A stretch of 64,000 nt of DNA from positions 1-64,000 of the forward strand of contig JACJOC010000049.1 of the NCBI GenBank assembly GCA_014695345.1. Direction: 5' to 3'. Both the position numbers and the translations under genes were made by a program. The notes beneath the pieces were generated by a model, which was given only the letters and a program-made list of their open reading frames with translations, was not told where the DNA came from and searched no databases. Shown in pieces: positions 18,773 through 27,247 of the stretch (its first letter is position 1; each line of letters starts with the position of its first letter). Source of the stretch: Cyanobacteria bacterium FACHB-471. GTDB lineage: Bacteria; Cyanobacteriota; Cyanobacteriia; Elainellales; Elainellaceae.

Positions 18773-19704
18773 TTATTTGGTGTTTTTGCAGTTGGGGTGG
18801 TTCCTAGCGCGGCGATCGCCACTCCAACTAAAATCACGACTGCCCCAAAAACCACCTGCATTCCTGGATTTTCCTGAAAGAACAGGAGTGCCAAAACCCC
18901 AGAACCGACGGGTTCTGCCAAAATTGTCAGCGTCACTAAAGTTGGGGAAATCCAGCGCACCGCCCAGTTAAAGCTGGTATGACCAATCAGCTGAGGAAAC
19001 ACCGCCATCAGCACAATCCAGAGGTAGACCTGACTGGGATATCCCACATAGCCAACTCCAAAGAACAATGGCAGAGGCAACAAGACCAGCGCAGCCGTTG
19101 TGTAAGTCAAAACGATATGGCTGCTAATTCCCAAGCCTCGCCGCTGAGCTTCTCGACCTAGTAAGAAATACAGGCTGACTGCCACAGATCCTGCTACTGC
19201 TAACAAATTGCCCAACAGCGGATTGCTGACGGGGCTACCGCCAGAACTGCCCAGTCCGATTAACAGACTGCCGATTAGGGCAATCGCAATTCCCAGTCCA
19301 GTTTTTAACGATGGCTTTTCACCAAACCACAGCCAGGATAGAATCGCGACCCAGACGGGGTTGGTCGTCACCAGCGCCGTAGAAGCCGCAACAGAGGTGT
19401 AAGACAAAGAAGTAACCCAACTGGCAAAATGGACTGCTAAGCAACAACCTGCTGCCACCGAATAACTCAGCGCACTGCCTTGAAACTGGGTAGTCCAAAA
19501 ACTTCTCCAGGCTGGAATCAAAAACAGCGCCGCCAGGGTTAAGCGCGAAGCCGCTAGCACCAAGCTAAAGCCGACACTGTTAACCTCAACTGCTTCCAGT
19601 GCCAATCGAATAAATATTGCAGCGGTCGAGGCGGAAAGCACACCCGCCATGAGAATCAAACCAACTTTCCAGTGAGAAGGTTGGTCTGACATAGAGCTTT
19701 TCAT
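18769..19704 (-). CDS. EamA/DMT-family transporter
   Basis: 311 residues with ten predicted membrane helices in two EamA repeats, the drug/metabolite transporter fold. Conserved features include the A/G-rich start (LMAGVLSASTAAIFIRLAL), TALVTTNPVWVAILSWLWFGE at the end of the first repeat and a matching PVGSGVLALLFFQE in the second. Substrate unknown; such proteins export amino acids, metabolites or nucleotide sugars. ATG 19704 lies 4 bases after the tRNA-Gln 3' end on the same strand; ATG 19692 is an alternative. Transcript processing at the tRNA would leave an almost leaderless mRNA. Confidence 0.92.
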   Translation of the reverse strand: MKSSMSDQPSHWKVGLILMAGVLSASTAAIFIRLALEAVEVNSVGFSLVLAASRLTLAALFLIPAWRSFWTTQFQGSALSYSVAAGCCLAVHFASWVTSLSYTSVAASTALVTTNPVWVAILSWLWFGEKPSLKTGLGIAIALIGSLLIGLGSSGGSPVSNPLLGNLLAVAGSVAVSLYFLLGREAQRRGLGISSHIVLTYTTAALVLLPLPLFFGVGYVGYPSQVYLWIVLMAVFPQLIGHTSFNWAVRWISPTLVTLTILAEPVGSGVLALLFFQENPGMQVVFGAVVILVGVAIAALGTTPTAKTPNN

Positions 19705-19708
19705 AAAA

Positions 19709-19780
19709 CTGGGGCGCTAGGATTCGAACCTAGGAATGGCGGGACCAAAACCCGCTGCCTTACCACTTGGCTACGCCCCA
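19709..19780 (-). tRNA. tRNA-Gln (UUG anticodon)
   Basis: 72-base tRNA read on the minus strand. Acceptor TGGGGCG pairs with CGCCCCA with discriminator G. The anticodon stem GCGGG/CCCGC encloses loop TTTTGGT, so the anticodon is TTG (Gln). The T-loop GTTCGAAT is intact. CCA is not encoded. It directly precedes the EamA gene. Confidence 0.97.
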
Positions 19781-19943
19781 CCAACGAAGCCTTGTTAATC
19801 TTACCAGTTTATTCCCTGAATGTGTCAAGCAAATCCAAAAAGATTGTTTCCATAAAATTCTGACTAAGTTTCAGTAATGCTTCGGTACTCATTTAACCTG
19901 TCAATGTAGATATATAGAGGTGTTTCAGTAAATACAGACTCAG

Positions 19944-20597
19944 ATGAAATATTCCCCCTTGTTTTCCGCTTTGTTGATTGTCTCGGCAGTAGTTGTTTCT
20001 GCTTGTGGTTCCCTATCCACCAATTCATCAAACGAGGCTCAATCGACTTCGCCTACATCCCCACTGGCTGATTCTCCTGAAGTTGTCGTCGTTTCTCCAG
20101 ATGGTAGCTCCTCGTCTGAAACCTCAGAAGAGTCCTCTCCCTCTGCCGAGGTTCCTGCCGCATCGGGTGCAACGAGTTACCAGGAGCCAAACGACCTTTT
20201 CCAAATTTCTTTTCCAGAAGGCTACACCCACCAGGAAACTGGTAGTGGCATTGCCTTTGTCTCTGCTGACAAAGGCTTTGGTGGTTCAGTCGACTTTGGG
20301 GCTGCTCAAGGCGGGGAATTGAGTACAGAGGACCTGGAGAAAGCTCTTAAAGAAGAATACGAAAATCGACTTGAGGATGTGGCGTGGCAGGGTTCTCAAA
20401 TTCAGCCCGATGGCAGTATTCGAGTCGATTGGGTGGGTCGCGATACCGATGGGAATGATCTGGACGCAATTAGCTTTGTTGAACAGCGTGGCGACACGAT
20501 CTTCATTCTCAACTTGTACGGCATTAACAAGGCTTATGCCGACTACAATGCTGATGCTGAAACGATTGTTGGCAGCTATCGAGTCCGCCAGCAGTAA
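19944..20597 (+). CDS. Lipoprotein of unknown function
   Basis: 217 residues. A lipoprotein signal peptide ends in VVSAC|G, so the mature protein starts at a lipidated Cys (about residue 21). A Ser/Pro/Glu-rich disordered stretch (about 24-75) precedes a folded domain (about 80-217: FQISFPEGYTHQETGSGIAF, then VDWVGRDTDGNDLDAISFVEQ) of unknown function. A hairpin terminator follows and is shared with the convergent aldose-epimerase-like gene. Confidence 0.88.
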   Translation: MKYSPLFSALLIVSAVVVSACGSLSTNSSNEAQSTSPTSPLADSPEVVVVSPDGSSSSETSEESSPSAEVPAASGATSYQEPNDLFQISFPEGYTHQETGSGIAFVSADKGFGGSVDFGAAQGGELSTEDLEKALKEEYENRLEDVAWQGSQIQPDGSIRVDWVGRDTDGNDLDAISFVEQRGDTIFILNLYGINKAYADYNADAETIVGSYRVRQQ

Positions 20598-20642
20598 TGC
20601 AACGCGTGACCGAAATCCTAAAAACTTTGATTTTTGGGAGAT

Positions 20643-20680
20643 GGGCATTGTGTCTAATTTGTAGACACAATGCCCGTTTG
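20643..20680. terminator. Shared terminator between convergent genes
   Basis: Perfect 13-bp stem GGGCATTGTGTCT (20643-20655) with 20663-20675, 7-base loop, tail GTTTGAT. It lies between the lipoprotein gene and the aldose-epimerase-like gene and probably works in both directions. Confidence 0.8.
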
Positions 20681-20690
20681 ATAGACAGGT

Positions 20691-21578
20691 TTAAAGGTCA
20701 ACGGTCAGTTGCACAACGGTTTCTAAAGTTTCACCTGATGCTAGATGAGTCAGGCGATCGCCCGTATTCAAAGCATTGCGAGGAGCACTCCAAGGCTCCA
20801 GACAATAAAAATCTTTGCCTTTGACCGTCCAGAACACGAGGGTCGAGTAAAGGGGGGCATAATCTAGCTTTAATCGGGTTTGTTGACCCAAATCGGCAAC
20901 TGCCGCAGATTGACCAGAAAGCTGCCAAAACGATGCATCAATTTCATCCAGGTCAAAATCAAATTGCCCAGAGAAAGATTGGACAGATTTGTCTCGCTGG
21001 TTTTGAAATTGGTTAGAAGGAATCTCAAACTGAAGCTGAGTTTTATCAAAAACTTGAAAGTAGGGATGTAGCCCAGTGGAGAAGGGCATTGCTTCAGCGG
21101 AATGGTTGGTGTAGCGTTGGTGAATTTCCAAGCTATTGCCCTGTAATCGATAGGTAAAAATGAGCTGGAAGTCAAATGGGTAGACGGCGCGAGTCTGGTC
21201 ATTGCTGTTTAGCACCAGCGTGAGACTAGCCCCATCTTGGGTGACTCGGTCAGTTACTTCCCAGGGTAGATCGCGAGCAAAACCATGCTGCTTCAGTGTG
21301 TAGGACTGTCCCTGATAGGTGTAGGTGTTGTCCGGCAGGTTGCCGCAAATGGGGAAGAGGATAGGAATGCCGCCTCGCACGGTTAATTCGGGATTGGCAA
21401 ACCGCTCTGCATCAAGGTAAAGCATCTCCTTACCGCGAATTTGCCAACTGGTGATGATGCCGCCTCGCTCTGGGACAACCTCAAGACGAGATTGTCCAAT
21501 CTGGTCGGAGAGGATGTAAGTCTTATATTGCTTTTGCTCAAGGTCGATCGCAAACACAGGCTTCTCCCAATTCCACAT
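20691..21578 (-). CDS. Aldose 1-epimerase (galactose mutarotase) superfamily protein
   Basis: 295 residues from ATG 21578. Beta-sandwich protein with the YeaD-type signatures: VRGGIPILFPICGN, LKQHGFARDLPWEV and GLHPYF with the catalytic-type His, plus CLEPWSAPRNALN near the C-terminus. It would interconvert anomers of a sugar or sugar phosphate; the substrate is not predictable. An open frame upstream of the ATG includes two copies of an 18-bp tandem repeat with TTG codons (21579-21614), which could extend the N-terminus by 12 residues (MIAIVTLIAIVT). It follows the CapA-like gene on the same strand by 70 bases. Confidence 0.88.
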   Translation of the reverse strand: MWNWEKPVFAIDLEQKQYKTYILSDQIGQSRLEVVPERGGIITSWQIRGKEMLYLDAERFANPELTVRGGIPILFPICGNLPDNTYTYQGQSYTLKQHGFARDLPWEVTDRVTQDGASLTLVLNSNDQTRAVYPFDFQLIFTYRLQGNSLEIHQRYTNHSAEAMPFSTGLHPYFQVFDKTQLQFEIPSNQFQNQRDKSVQSFSGQFDFDLDEIDASFWQLSGQSAAVADLGQQTRLKLDYAPLYSTLVFWTVKGKDFYCLEPWSAPRNALNTGDRLTHLASGETLETVVQLTVDL

Positions 21579-21614
21579 GGTGACTATAGCAATCAAGGTG
21601 ACTATAGCAATCAA
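21579..21614 (-). repeat. 18-bp perfect tandem duplication before a start codon
   Basis: Two identical copies (21579-21596 and 21597-21614), read on the minus strand as TTGATTGCTATAGTCACC. They touch the ATG at 21578 and are in frame with it. The unit could duplicate a promoter element or an N-terminal segment; a six-codon unit is consistent with slippage. Confidence 0.95.
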
Positions 21615-21648
21615 GTGTTACTGGTGGGCACGAAGCAACAGAACCTTG

Positions 21649-23856
21649 CTAAAGTGCTGGCTTAGTATTCGGCTCTGATAAAGGCAGAGAAACCTGGGGT
21701 TTCAAAACTGTGAGCTGCTCCGATGATGCTGGAGGGCGATCGCCCTCATTGACCATATCCTCACTAGCCACATCCTCAGTCTCGCCCTCAGCAATTTGTT
21801 CCTCAATCTGAATTGGCTCAGCTTCAACCACCATTGAGGAGGCTTGCTCGGCTTGCTCTGGTTGAATTGGCTCAGCTTGAGTCAGTTCTACGGGCGAAGG
21901 TAAAGTAATATCCGTCTCAGAAGGAGCCGTTTGTTGTAGTTTTGGTTGAACTGCATTTATTAGAGCAGCATCGTTCGTGTCAGTCTCTGGGAGTTGAGCA
22001 TCGGGCCAAGCATGAAAGGGTTCAGAGCTATCATCTGGGATGTCTGATTCAGGCGACGGATAAGTCGTGAACGGTTCTGATGGTTCTACAGGTATCACGT
22101 CTGGCTGAACTTCGTCTGGCTGCGTTTCATCAGTAGAAGCATCTGGATAGGTGATGAAAGAGTCAGAAGGCTGAGATGGCTCAGAATCAGGAACGGAGGG
22201 CTGATCGGGTTCAGGTACAGAAATTTCTGCCGGAATTTCTGGAGGAGAAATTTCTGAAGGCGCATCTTGCGATCGCTTGTCCAACACCACTGGCGACTGG
22301 ATTGGCTGAGCAAACGGGCTAGAAGCCTGCTGCATGTATTGCATAATCTGATCAGCTTTTTCGCCCTCAACAATTTCTGGCTTGGCTTGCCGCACTTCTA
22401 CAGGCAAAAACTCTAGCCGCATCTGGTTTTCTCGCAGAGAAACTTTCAAAACTGCTGTATCGTAGTTTTCTGCTGAAATGTCCTCAGTCGTATCGTCATT
22501 CTGAGTAAAGATGAAGTTGCCGAGAGAATAGGCGATCGCTCGTCCCTTATAGATTTCGGCTCCTTGCAGCACATTCGGATGATATCCCACCACTAGATCA
22601 GCACCTTGATCAATTGCCAAATGCGCCAAGTCAACTTGCCAGTCGGCTGGATAGGCTTCTAAATCTTTGCTCCAGTGGTAGTTCACTACAACCCAATCCA
22701 CCTGTTCGCGGATTGCTTGAATATCTGCGGCCACTCGGCGATCAGGATTAGCATTGACTCCAGCCGCCCTATCTCTAGCTGCATTTAAATCTGAATCAGA
22801 ATACCCTAAGTAAGCAATGCGTTGCCCTTTCACATCTAGAATCTCAGGACGGCTCGCTTCACGGCGATTGCGTCCGGCTCCAACTGAGTGAATACCAAAC
22901 TGTTCTAAAGTTTCTAGCGTTTCCTCAAGCCCATCTGCTCCTTCTTCCATTACCTGCTCACTAGCCAAACTGACTAAATCGATCTGGCTATCAATTAGGG
23001 TTTGAAGCTGTTCTGGAGCTGTTTCATCATCTAAAGAATCTGGCTGAATCTGTAACAAGGGTGCATCCAGGTGAGCCGTAGCAACGTCAGCTCGACTAGA
23101 CTGATTTCCTCCGGTTGAGCTAACCCGCAGTGTAGAGGTAGCTCCAACGGTCCCCAAGGCAGCATCATCTCCAAAAGTTAATGTGACTGTCGGGTCGTCG
23201 GGATTGAGGACAGGCTGCTGAAATACCGTTACCTCGTCCTGGTCCGTTTGGACGGTGTTACTCCGCTGGTCCATTGATTGAGACGTACTAACCTGAGTTG
23301 CTTCGGGTGCCCCAGACTGAGAAGCCAAAGCTCCAGCGTGCTGAATTAGCACCTCAAACCCACAGCCCACTAAAAATGCAGCCGCCGCAGACCCACCAAT
23401 CAGTAGGGAGCGAGATCGAAGCTGTTGGTTGACCGAATGACCTAATGGAGCAGCTTGCCGTGGCTTAAGGGAAGCAGAACTGCGGACAGCGGTTAGCAGT
23501 GGCGGAGACGGGTTTGAGGTACGACTGGCAGGGGTATTGATACGAACAGATTGCTTCCAAACAATTTTTGAGGTGCCTGCCCGCTGAGCTACAACTTGCA
23601 CCCCTTTGATCTGGCTAGAGTTCAGTTTGCAGAGGCGGTGACAAATAAACCGAATTAGGCGATCGCGCTCAGGCGATCGCTCAAACTCCACCAATACTCT
23701 CAAATAACCAGGTTTAGTAGCACCGACCCTCGCCTGAAGTCCTTGAGGGACAAGGCAAGCGTTGAGCCATTGAGCGATCGCCCGTAAATCTCCAACCCGT
23801 GCCAAGTTGGCTGTAGACAGCGGATACAAACTGCCACCATTAACCTGATTAGCCAT
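21649..23856 (-). CDS. CapA-like (PGA_cap) membrane protein with altered active-site motifs
   Basis: 735 residues. An N-terminal globular module (about 20-105: AIAQWLNACLVPQGLQARV, FIC..., GVQVVAQRAG) of a kind I have seen at the start of other cyanobacterial proteins precedes a membrane helix (about 150-170). A CapA-type fold follows (about 223-475), then a long Pro/Glu/Ser-rich disordered tail (about 505-735). The CapA scaffold is recognised by IDLVSLA, VGAG, AYLGY, DWVVVNYHW and AIAYSLGNFIF. Several motifs differ from the usual metal site: GDD (229-231), ASEQ where ANNH is usual (298-301), HWS where HWG is usual (394-396) and GYHPN where GxHPH is usual (424-428). It is probably not an active CapA enzyme. 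The role in polyglutamate synthesis is not supported. Confidence 0.85.
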   Translation of the reverse strand: MANQVNGGSLYPLSTANLARVGDLRAIAQWLNACLVPQGLQARVGATKPGYLRVLVEFERSPERDRLIRFICHRLCKLNSSQIKGVQVVAQRAGTSKIVWKQSVRINTPASRTSNPSPPLLTAVRSSASLKPRQAAPLGHSVNQQLRSRSLLIGGSAAAAFLVGCGFEVLIQHAGALASQSGAPEATQVSTSQSMDQRSNTVQTDQDEVTVFQQPVLNPDDPTVTLTFGDDAALGTVGATSTLRVSSTGGNQSSRADVATAHLDAPLLQIQPDSLDDETAPEQLQTLIDSQIDLVSLASEQVMEEGADGLEETLETLEQFGIHSVGAGRNRREASRPEILDVKGQRIAYLGYSDSDLNAARDRAAGVNANPDRRVAADIQAIREQVDWVVVNYHWSKDLEAYPADWQVDLAHLAIDQGADLVVGYHPNVLQGAEIYKGRAIAYSLGNFIFTQNDDTTEDISAENYDTAVLKVSLRENQMRLEFLPVEVRQAKPEIVEGEKADQIMQYMQQASSPFAQPIQSPVVLDKRSQDAPSEISPPEIPAEISVPEPDQPSVPDSEPSQPSDSFITYPDASTDETQPDEVQPDVIPVEPSEPFTTYPSPESDIPDDSSEPFHAWPDAQLPETDTNDAALINAVQPKLQQTAPSETDITLPSPVELTQAEPIQPEQAEQASSMVVEAEPIQIEEQIAEGETEDVASEDMVNEGDRPPASSEQLTVLKPQVSLPLSEPNTKPAL

Positions 23857-24361
23857 TGGGTTTATTCCTCACCATCACACCGAATATTAAACTACTTGAG
23901 AATTAAATTTCATTCCCTAAACTAACTGGCAGATTGGCATCCCAAGAGATTTTTTCTATATCTACTAAAATCCTGCTCTATTTTGGGCTAATCCACAATC
24001 CAAATAGCAGGACTATACGTAATTAGAGCAGCACACAGAGATTTTGTCATACATCAGTTTTTCTATTTCTCCCAGATCCTTTCAACGAATTACCTTTGAG
24101 AGTCGTAAATTCCTAATAAGAACACTATAGAAACTTGATGGGAGCTTGATAATTTTCCACCTTTCACCATGCAGAATTAGGTGAAGGGTTTACCCCCAAT
24201 CACCATTCAGGGATTTCAAATCAGGCTCATTTGTAAGTGACCGATATCACAGCTTAAGACTTTCTGAGATCACAAGTCTCAAGCGATCTCAATCAGCCAT
24301 TTAGCTGCGTCAATCATTGATATTAGTAGTTACAGTTCACTGATAAGGATGCCCCGGCTCT
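23857..24361. other. Intergenic region between divergent genes
   Basis: 505 bases with no ORF that I support. A/T-rich toward both genes, as expected for two divergent promoters. Candidate inverted element AAGACTTTCTGAGATCACAAG... CTTAAG is not convincing. Nothing recognised. Confidence 0.5.
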
Positions 24362-24568
24362 ATGATCGGTAGACTTGTTCAATCGGCTTTTCAAACAGGT
24401 TGCCTTAGCGTTGAATCTGAAGGCTTAATCCGTCAGGTTTTAGCAATGAGGGGCTATCAGTCAACAGACCTGGCAGCTTTGGAACGGCTCTATGATGCTG
24501 TTCACACGGGTCAAATTCAGCGAGAGGCCCACGGAACAGTAAATCTGCTAAGCGCTCTACCCAGTTAG
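24362..24568 (+). CDS. Small conserved cyanobacterial-type protein, unknown function
   Basis: 68 residues from ATG 24362. The protein is all-helical in appearance (RLVQSAFQTGCLSVESEG, LIRQVLAMRGY, AALERLYDAVHTGQI), soluble and without signal peptide. I have seen similar short proteins in cyanobacteria with a conserved LVQSAxxTGxLxVESEGLIRQVL start, but no function is known to me. No strong ribosome site. A good terminator lies about 210 bases downstream. Confidence 0.75.
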   Translation: MIGRLVQSAFQTGCLSVESEGLIRQVLAMRGYQSTDLAALERLYDAVHTGQIQREAHGTVNLLSALPS

Positions 24569-24910
24569 TAGCTAGTAGAATGGCTGAGAAGTTGTGTAAT
24601 TGCAGGATGGGCAAACTGTAGGACGGGCAAGATACCTGTTCGGGTTGGAGTTCCAAGCTACGAACGTTGCAAAATTTATTGTTTGCTTTGCTTGAGCTAA
24701 GAACTAGGCGACTCGTACTCTTGAGTTGTTTCTCCCAGTAACGTTTGGTTGCACAATCTTCAAGTCGGGAAGCTCTAGACCTTGAGGGACAACAGGCAAT
24801 GATGCCTCTCAAGGTCTAGGGTTTTTTAGTTTTTATGACCTAATCTTGATGCGTCAGCATATCCTATATAAGGCATAGGTTTGCCTAAGCTTGCTGACCA
24901 TTAGGACAAT
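24569..24910 (+). other. Intergenic region with long transcribed tail or candidate small RNA
   Basis: 342 bases between a small gene and the pentapeptide protein gene. No ORF of note. It ends in a strong terminator at 24775-24835, about 200 bases after the last stop codon, so it is either a long 3' UTR or an independent RNA. Confidence 0.4.
24775..24835 (+). terminator. Strong intrinsic terminator
   Basis: Perfect 12-bp stem CTAGACCTTGAG (24775-24786) with CTCAAGGTCTAG (24808-24819), loop with an inner AGGCA/TGCCT hairpin, then GGTTTTTTAGTTTTT. Confidence 0.92.
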
Positions 24911-26251
24911 ATGACGCGAGACTCCAATCTATCCAAATCTGATTCACCTCCTATTGATGAGACTGAATACTCACAAGCGATGCCATCGGATAGCCCTAAC
25001 GGAGCAGGCAGGGAGTTAGTTTCCCAGTCGGTCGCTGATGCAAATTATCAATCGACCGTAGCCAACAAACCGGTGGCTGATAATCAAGATGACGGGCGAG
25101 CTGCAATTAACTATGCTCTGAAGCAAGACTCGGCTGTGCGTGAGCAGCAGAACCAACTGCCTTACTGGTTGATTATTTTGATGGCGATCGCCATCATGAC
25201 TACCGGTTTAATTATTGGCAATTTTTGGCTAGGAGTCGCTGGAGCAGCAGTTGCTTTTCTGGCATCTCTGAGGGTTGTTTGGGCTCCCATAAAAGCCGCT
25301 CTAGCAGAATTGATCTCTGAGCAGCAGTGGCAATTGACTATCGCCACCTTAGGGCTAGTATTTTCTTTGTTAGGGGTACTGATACTCAGCGGTGTGCCGG
25401 AGCAGTTGCAGATCTGGTGGAGTTTAGTGAATTGGGAAGCAACTGGAGCACTGGGTGAGGTGCTTGGCGCTTTAGGGCAAATTTTGATCGCAATCCTGGC
25501 AGTTTATGTAGCCTGGCGACAGTATGTCATTTCTAAAGACCTGACGATCCAGCAAAACCTGATTACCCAACAGCAAACCATCGACACCTATTTTCAGGGA
25601 ATTTCTGATTTGGTGTTAGATGAGGAGGGGTTGCTGGAAGACTGGCCTCAGGAGCGGGCGATCGCCGAAGGCAGAACTGCCGCCATTCTGAGTAGCGTTG
25701 ATGCAGGGGGTAAAGCTAAGGTTGTGCGGTTTCTCTCTCGCTCCAGGCTATTGACTCCATTAATGCGCGATCGCCGTCTCGGGCGAGCCATGTTAGATGG
25801 GGTTGGTGGCTACCAAGAAGACCGTAATTTTGGCATTCGTGTTATCGACCTGGGTGTGATGTTGGCTGCCGCTGATCTTTCTGGGACGGACTTACGATGG
25901 ACAGACCTGAGTGATTCCAACTTAATTCGAGCCAATCTAGGACGCTGTGATTTGGTGAAAACTAATTTATCTCGAACTATCCTAGTCGATGCAAATTTGG
26001 CTGGAGCTGACCTGATGGGAACTCGCTTATTCTATGGGTCAGTATCAACTGCAACACCTCGCAGCCGCACAGAAATTCCCGATTACACAACTGGAACTTG
26101 CACCGGAGCAGTAATTGAAAATGCAGACTTTACCGGGGTACAGCGCATGTCAGAAGAACAGCGGCAATATTGCTGTGCTTGGGGTGGTTCTAGAACTCGA
26201 TCAACAATTCCTGGTGGTTGTGATGGAATTGCCAATAAGCTTGGACGTTAA
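24911..26251 (+). CDS. Membrane protein with pentapeptide repeats
   Basis: 446 residues. A disordered N-terminus (1-80) precedes four predicted membrane helices (about 84-104, 106-126, 142-162, 183-203), a soluble linker (about 205-300) that includes QQNLITQQQTIDTYFQGISDLVLDEEG, and a block of pentapeptide repeats (about 315-375: ADLSGTDLRWTDLSDSNL..., ANLAGADLMGTRL) that would form a right-handed beta helix. The C-terminus has a Cys pair (YCCAWGG). Similar membrane/pentapeptide proteins are frequent in cyanobacteria; role unknown. Twelve bases before the glycosyltransferase gene, so probably in one transcript. Confidence 0.88.
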   Translation: MTRDSNLSKSDSPPIDETEYSQAMPSDSPNGAGRELVSQSVADANYQSTVANKPVADNQDDGRAAINYALKQDSAVREQQNQLPYWLIILMAIAIMTTGLIIGNFWLGVAGAAVAFLASLRVVWAPIKAALAELISEQQWQLTIATLGLVFSLLGVLILSGVPEQLQIWWSLVNWEATGALGEVLGALGQILIAILAVYVAWRQYVISKDLTIQQNLITQQQTIDTYFQGISDLVLDEEGLLEDWPQERAIAEGRTAAILSSVDAGGKAKVVRFLSRSRLLTPLMRDRRLGRAMLDGVGGYQEDRNFGIRVIDLGVMLAAADLSGTDLRWTDLSDSNLIRANLGRCDLVKTNLSRTILVDANLAGADLMGTRLFYGSVSTATPRSRTEIPDYTTGTCTGAVIENADFTGVQRMSEEQRQYCCAWGGSRTRSTIPGGCDGIANKLGR

Positions 26252-26263
26252 AGTTCACTAACC

Positions 26264-27247
26264 ATGTATACCCGTGCAGGTGATGTAGAAATTTCTGTAG
26301 TAGTTCCTTTACACAATGAGGAACCCAATATTGACTACTTATTCAAGCAGCTAACGAAGGTACTAGAAGGGTTGCATCTTAGTTATGAAATTATTTGTGT
26401 GGATGATGGTAGTACAGATAAAACGTTGCAATGTTTAACGGAGCAACGGACTCATAACGCTGCAATCAAAATTTTGAGTTTATCTCGTAACTTCGGCAAA
26501 GAAATTGCTCTATCCGCAGGAATCGATTACGCGACAGGCAATGCCATCATTCCAATCGATGCAGATTTGCAAGATCCGCCTGAACTGATCGGAGAGCTAA
26601 TCGCAAAATGGCGTGAAGGATATGACGTTGTTCATGCAACTCGGCGATCGCGTCAGGGAGAAACCTGGTTCAAGCGGTTCACGGCTAGTGCCTTCTACCG
26701 AATAATTGGGCGCATGAGTACCGTCCCAATTCCTCGCGATACTGGCGATTTTCGATTACTCGACCGTCGTGTCGTAGAAGTGCTGAAACAAATGCCCGAA
26801 CGAACTCGCTTTATGAAGGGGCTGTTTGCCTGGGTTGGGTTCAAAAATACCGCTGTTCTGTACGACCGGGCTGAACGATATAGAGGACGTACCAAGTGGA
26901 ACTATTGGCGACTGTGGAACTTTGCAGTTGACGGCATTACATCCTTTAGCTCAGTCCCACTCAAGGTTTGGAGCTATCTTGGACTTGCCCTATCTCTGCT
27001 CGCATTTCTCTACGCTTCGTTTCTGATTATTCGCACCCTGATTTTAGGAGTTGATGTACCAGGCTATGCCTCGCTCATGGTCGCTATCCTGTTCCTGGGA
27101 GGTGTGCAGTTGATCACTCTGGGTATTATTGGCGAGTATCTAGGGCGTGTTTATGAGGAAGTTAAAAGACGTCCTTTGTATCTGGTGCGAGACGCTTATG
27201 GCTTTGAGGGCGATCGCCAGCCTGAAGCTACTACTTCACCTCAGTAA
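26264..27247 (+). CDS. Family 2 glycosyltransferase with two membrane helices (polyprenyl-phosphate sugar synthase type)
   Basis: 327 residues. GT2 fold: ISVVVPLHNEEPNI at the N-terminus, VDDGSTDKT, DADLQDPPE with the metal-binding Asp residues, TGDFRLLDR. Two C-terminal membrane helices (about 232-256, 267-291) place it in the group that transfers glucose or mannose or related sugars to undecaprenyl or dolichyl phosphate at the cytosolic face. Directly after the pentapeptide protein gene. Its stop overlaps the convergent GT2-GtrA gene by 17 bases. Confidence 0.92.
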   Translation: MYTRAGDVEISVVVPLHNEEPNIDYLFKQLTKVLEGLHLSYEIICVDDGSTDKTLQCLTEQRTHNAAIKILSLSRNFGKEIALSAGIDYATGNAIIPIDADLQDPPELIGELIAKWREGYDVVHATRRSRQGETWFKRFTASAFYRIIGRMSTVPIPRDTGDFRLLDRRVVEVLKQMPERTRFMKGLFAWVGFKNTAVLYDRAERYRGRTKWNYWRLWNFAVDGITSFSSVPLKVWSYLGLALSLLAFLYASFLIIRTLILGVDVPGYASLMVAILFLGGVQLITLGIIGEYLGRVYEEVKRRPLYLVRDAYGFEGDRQPEATTSPQ

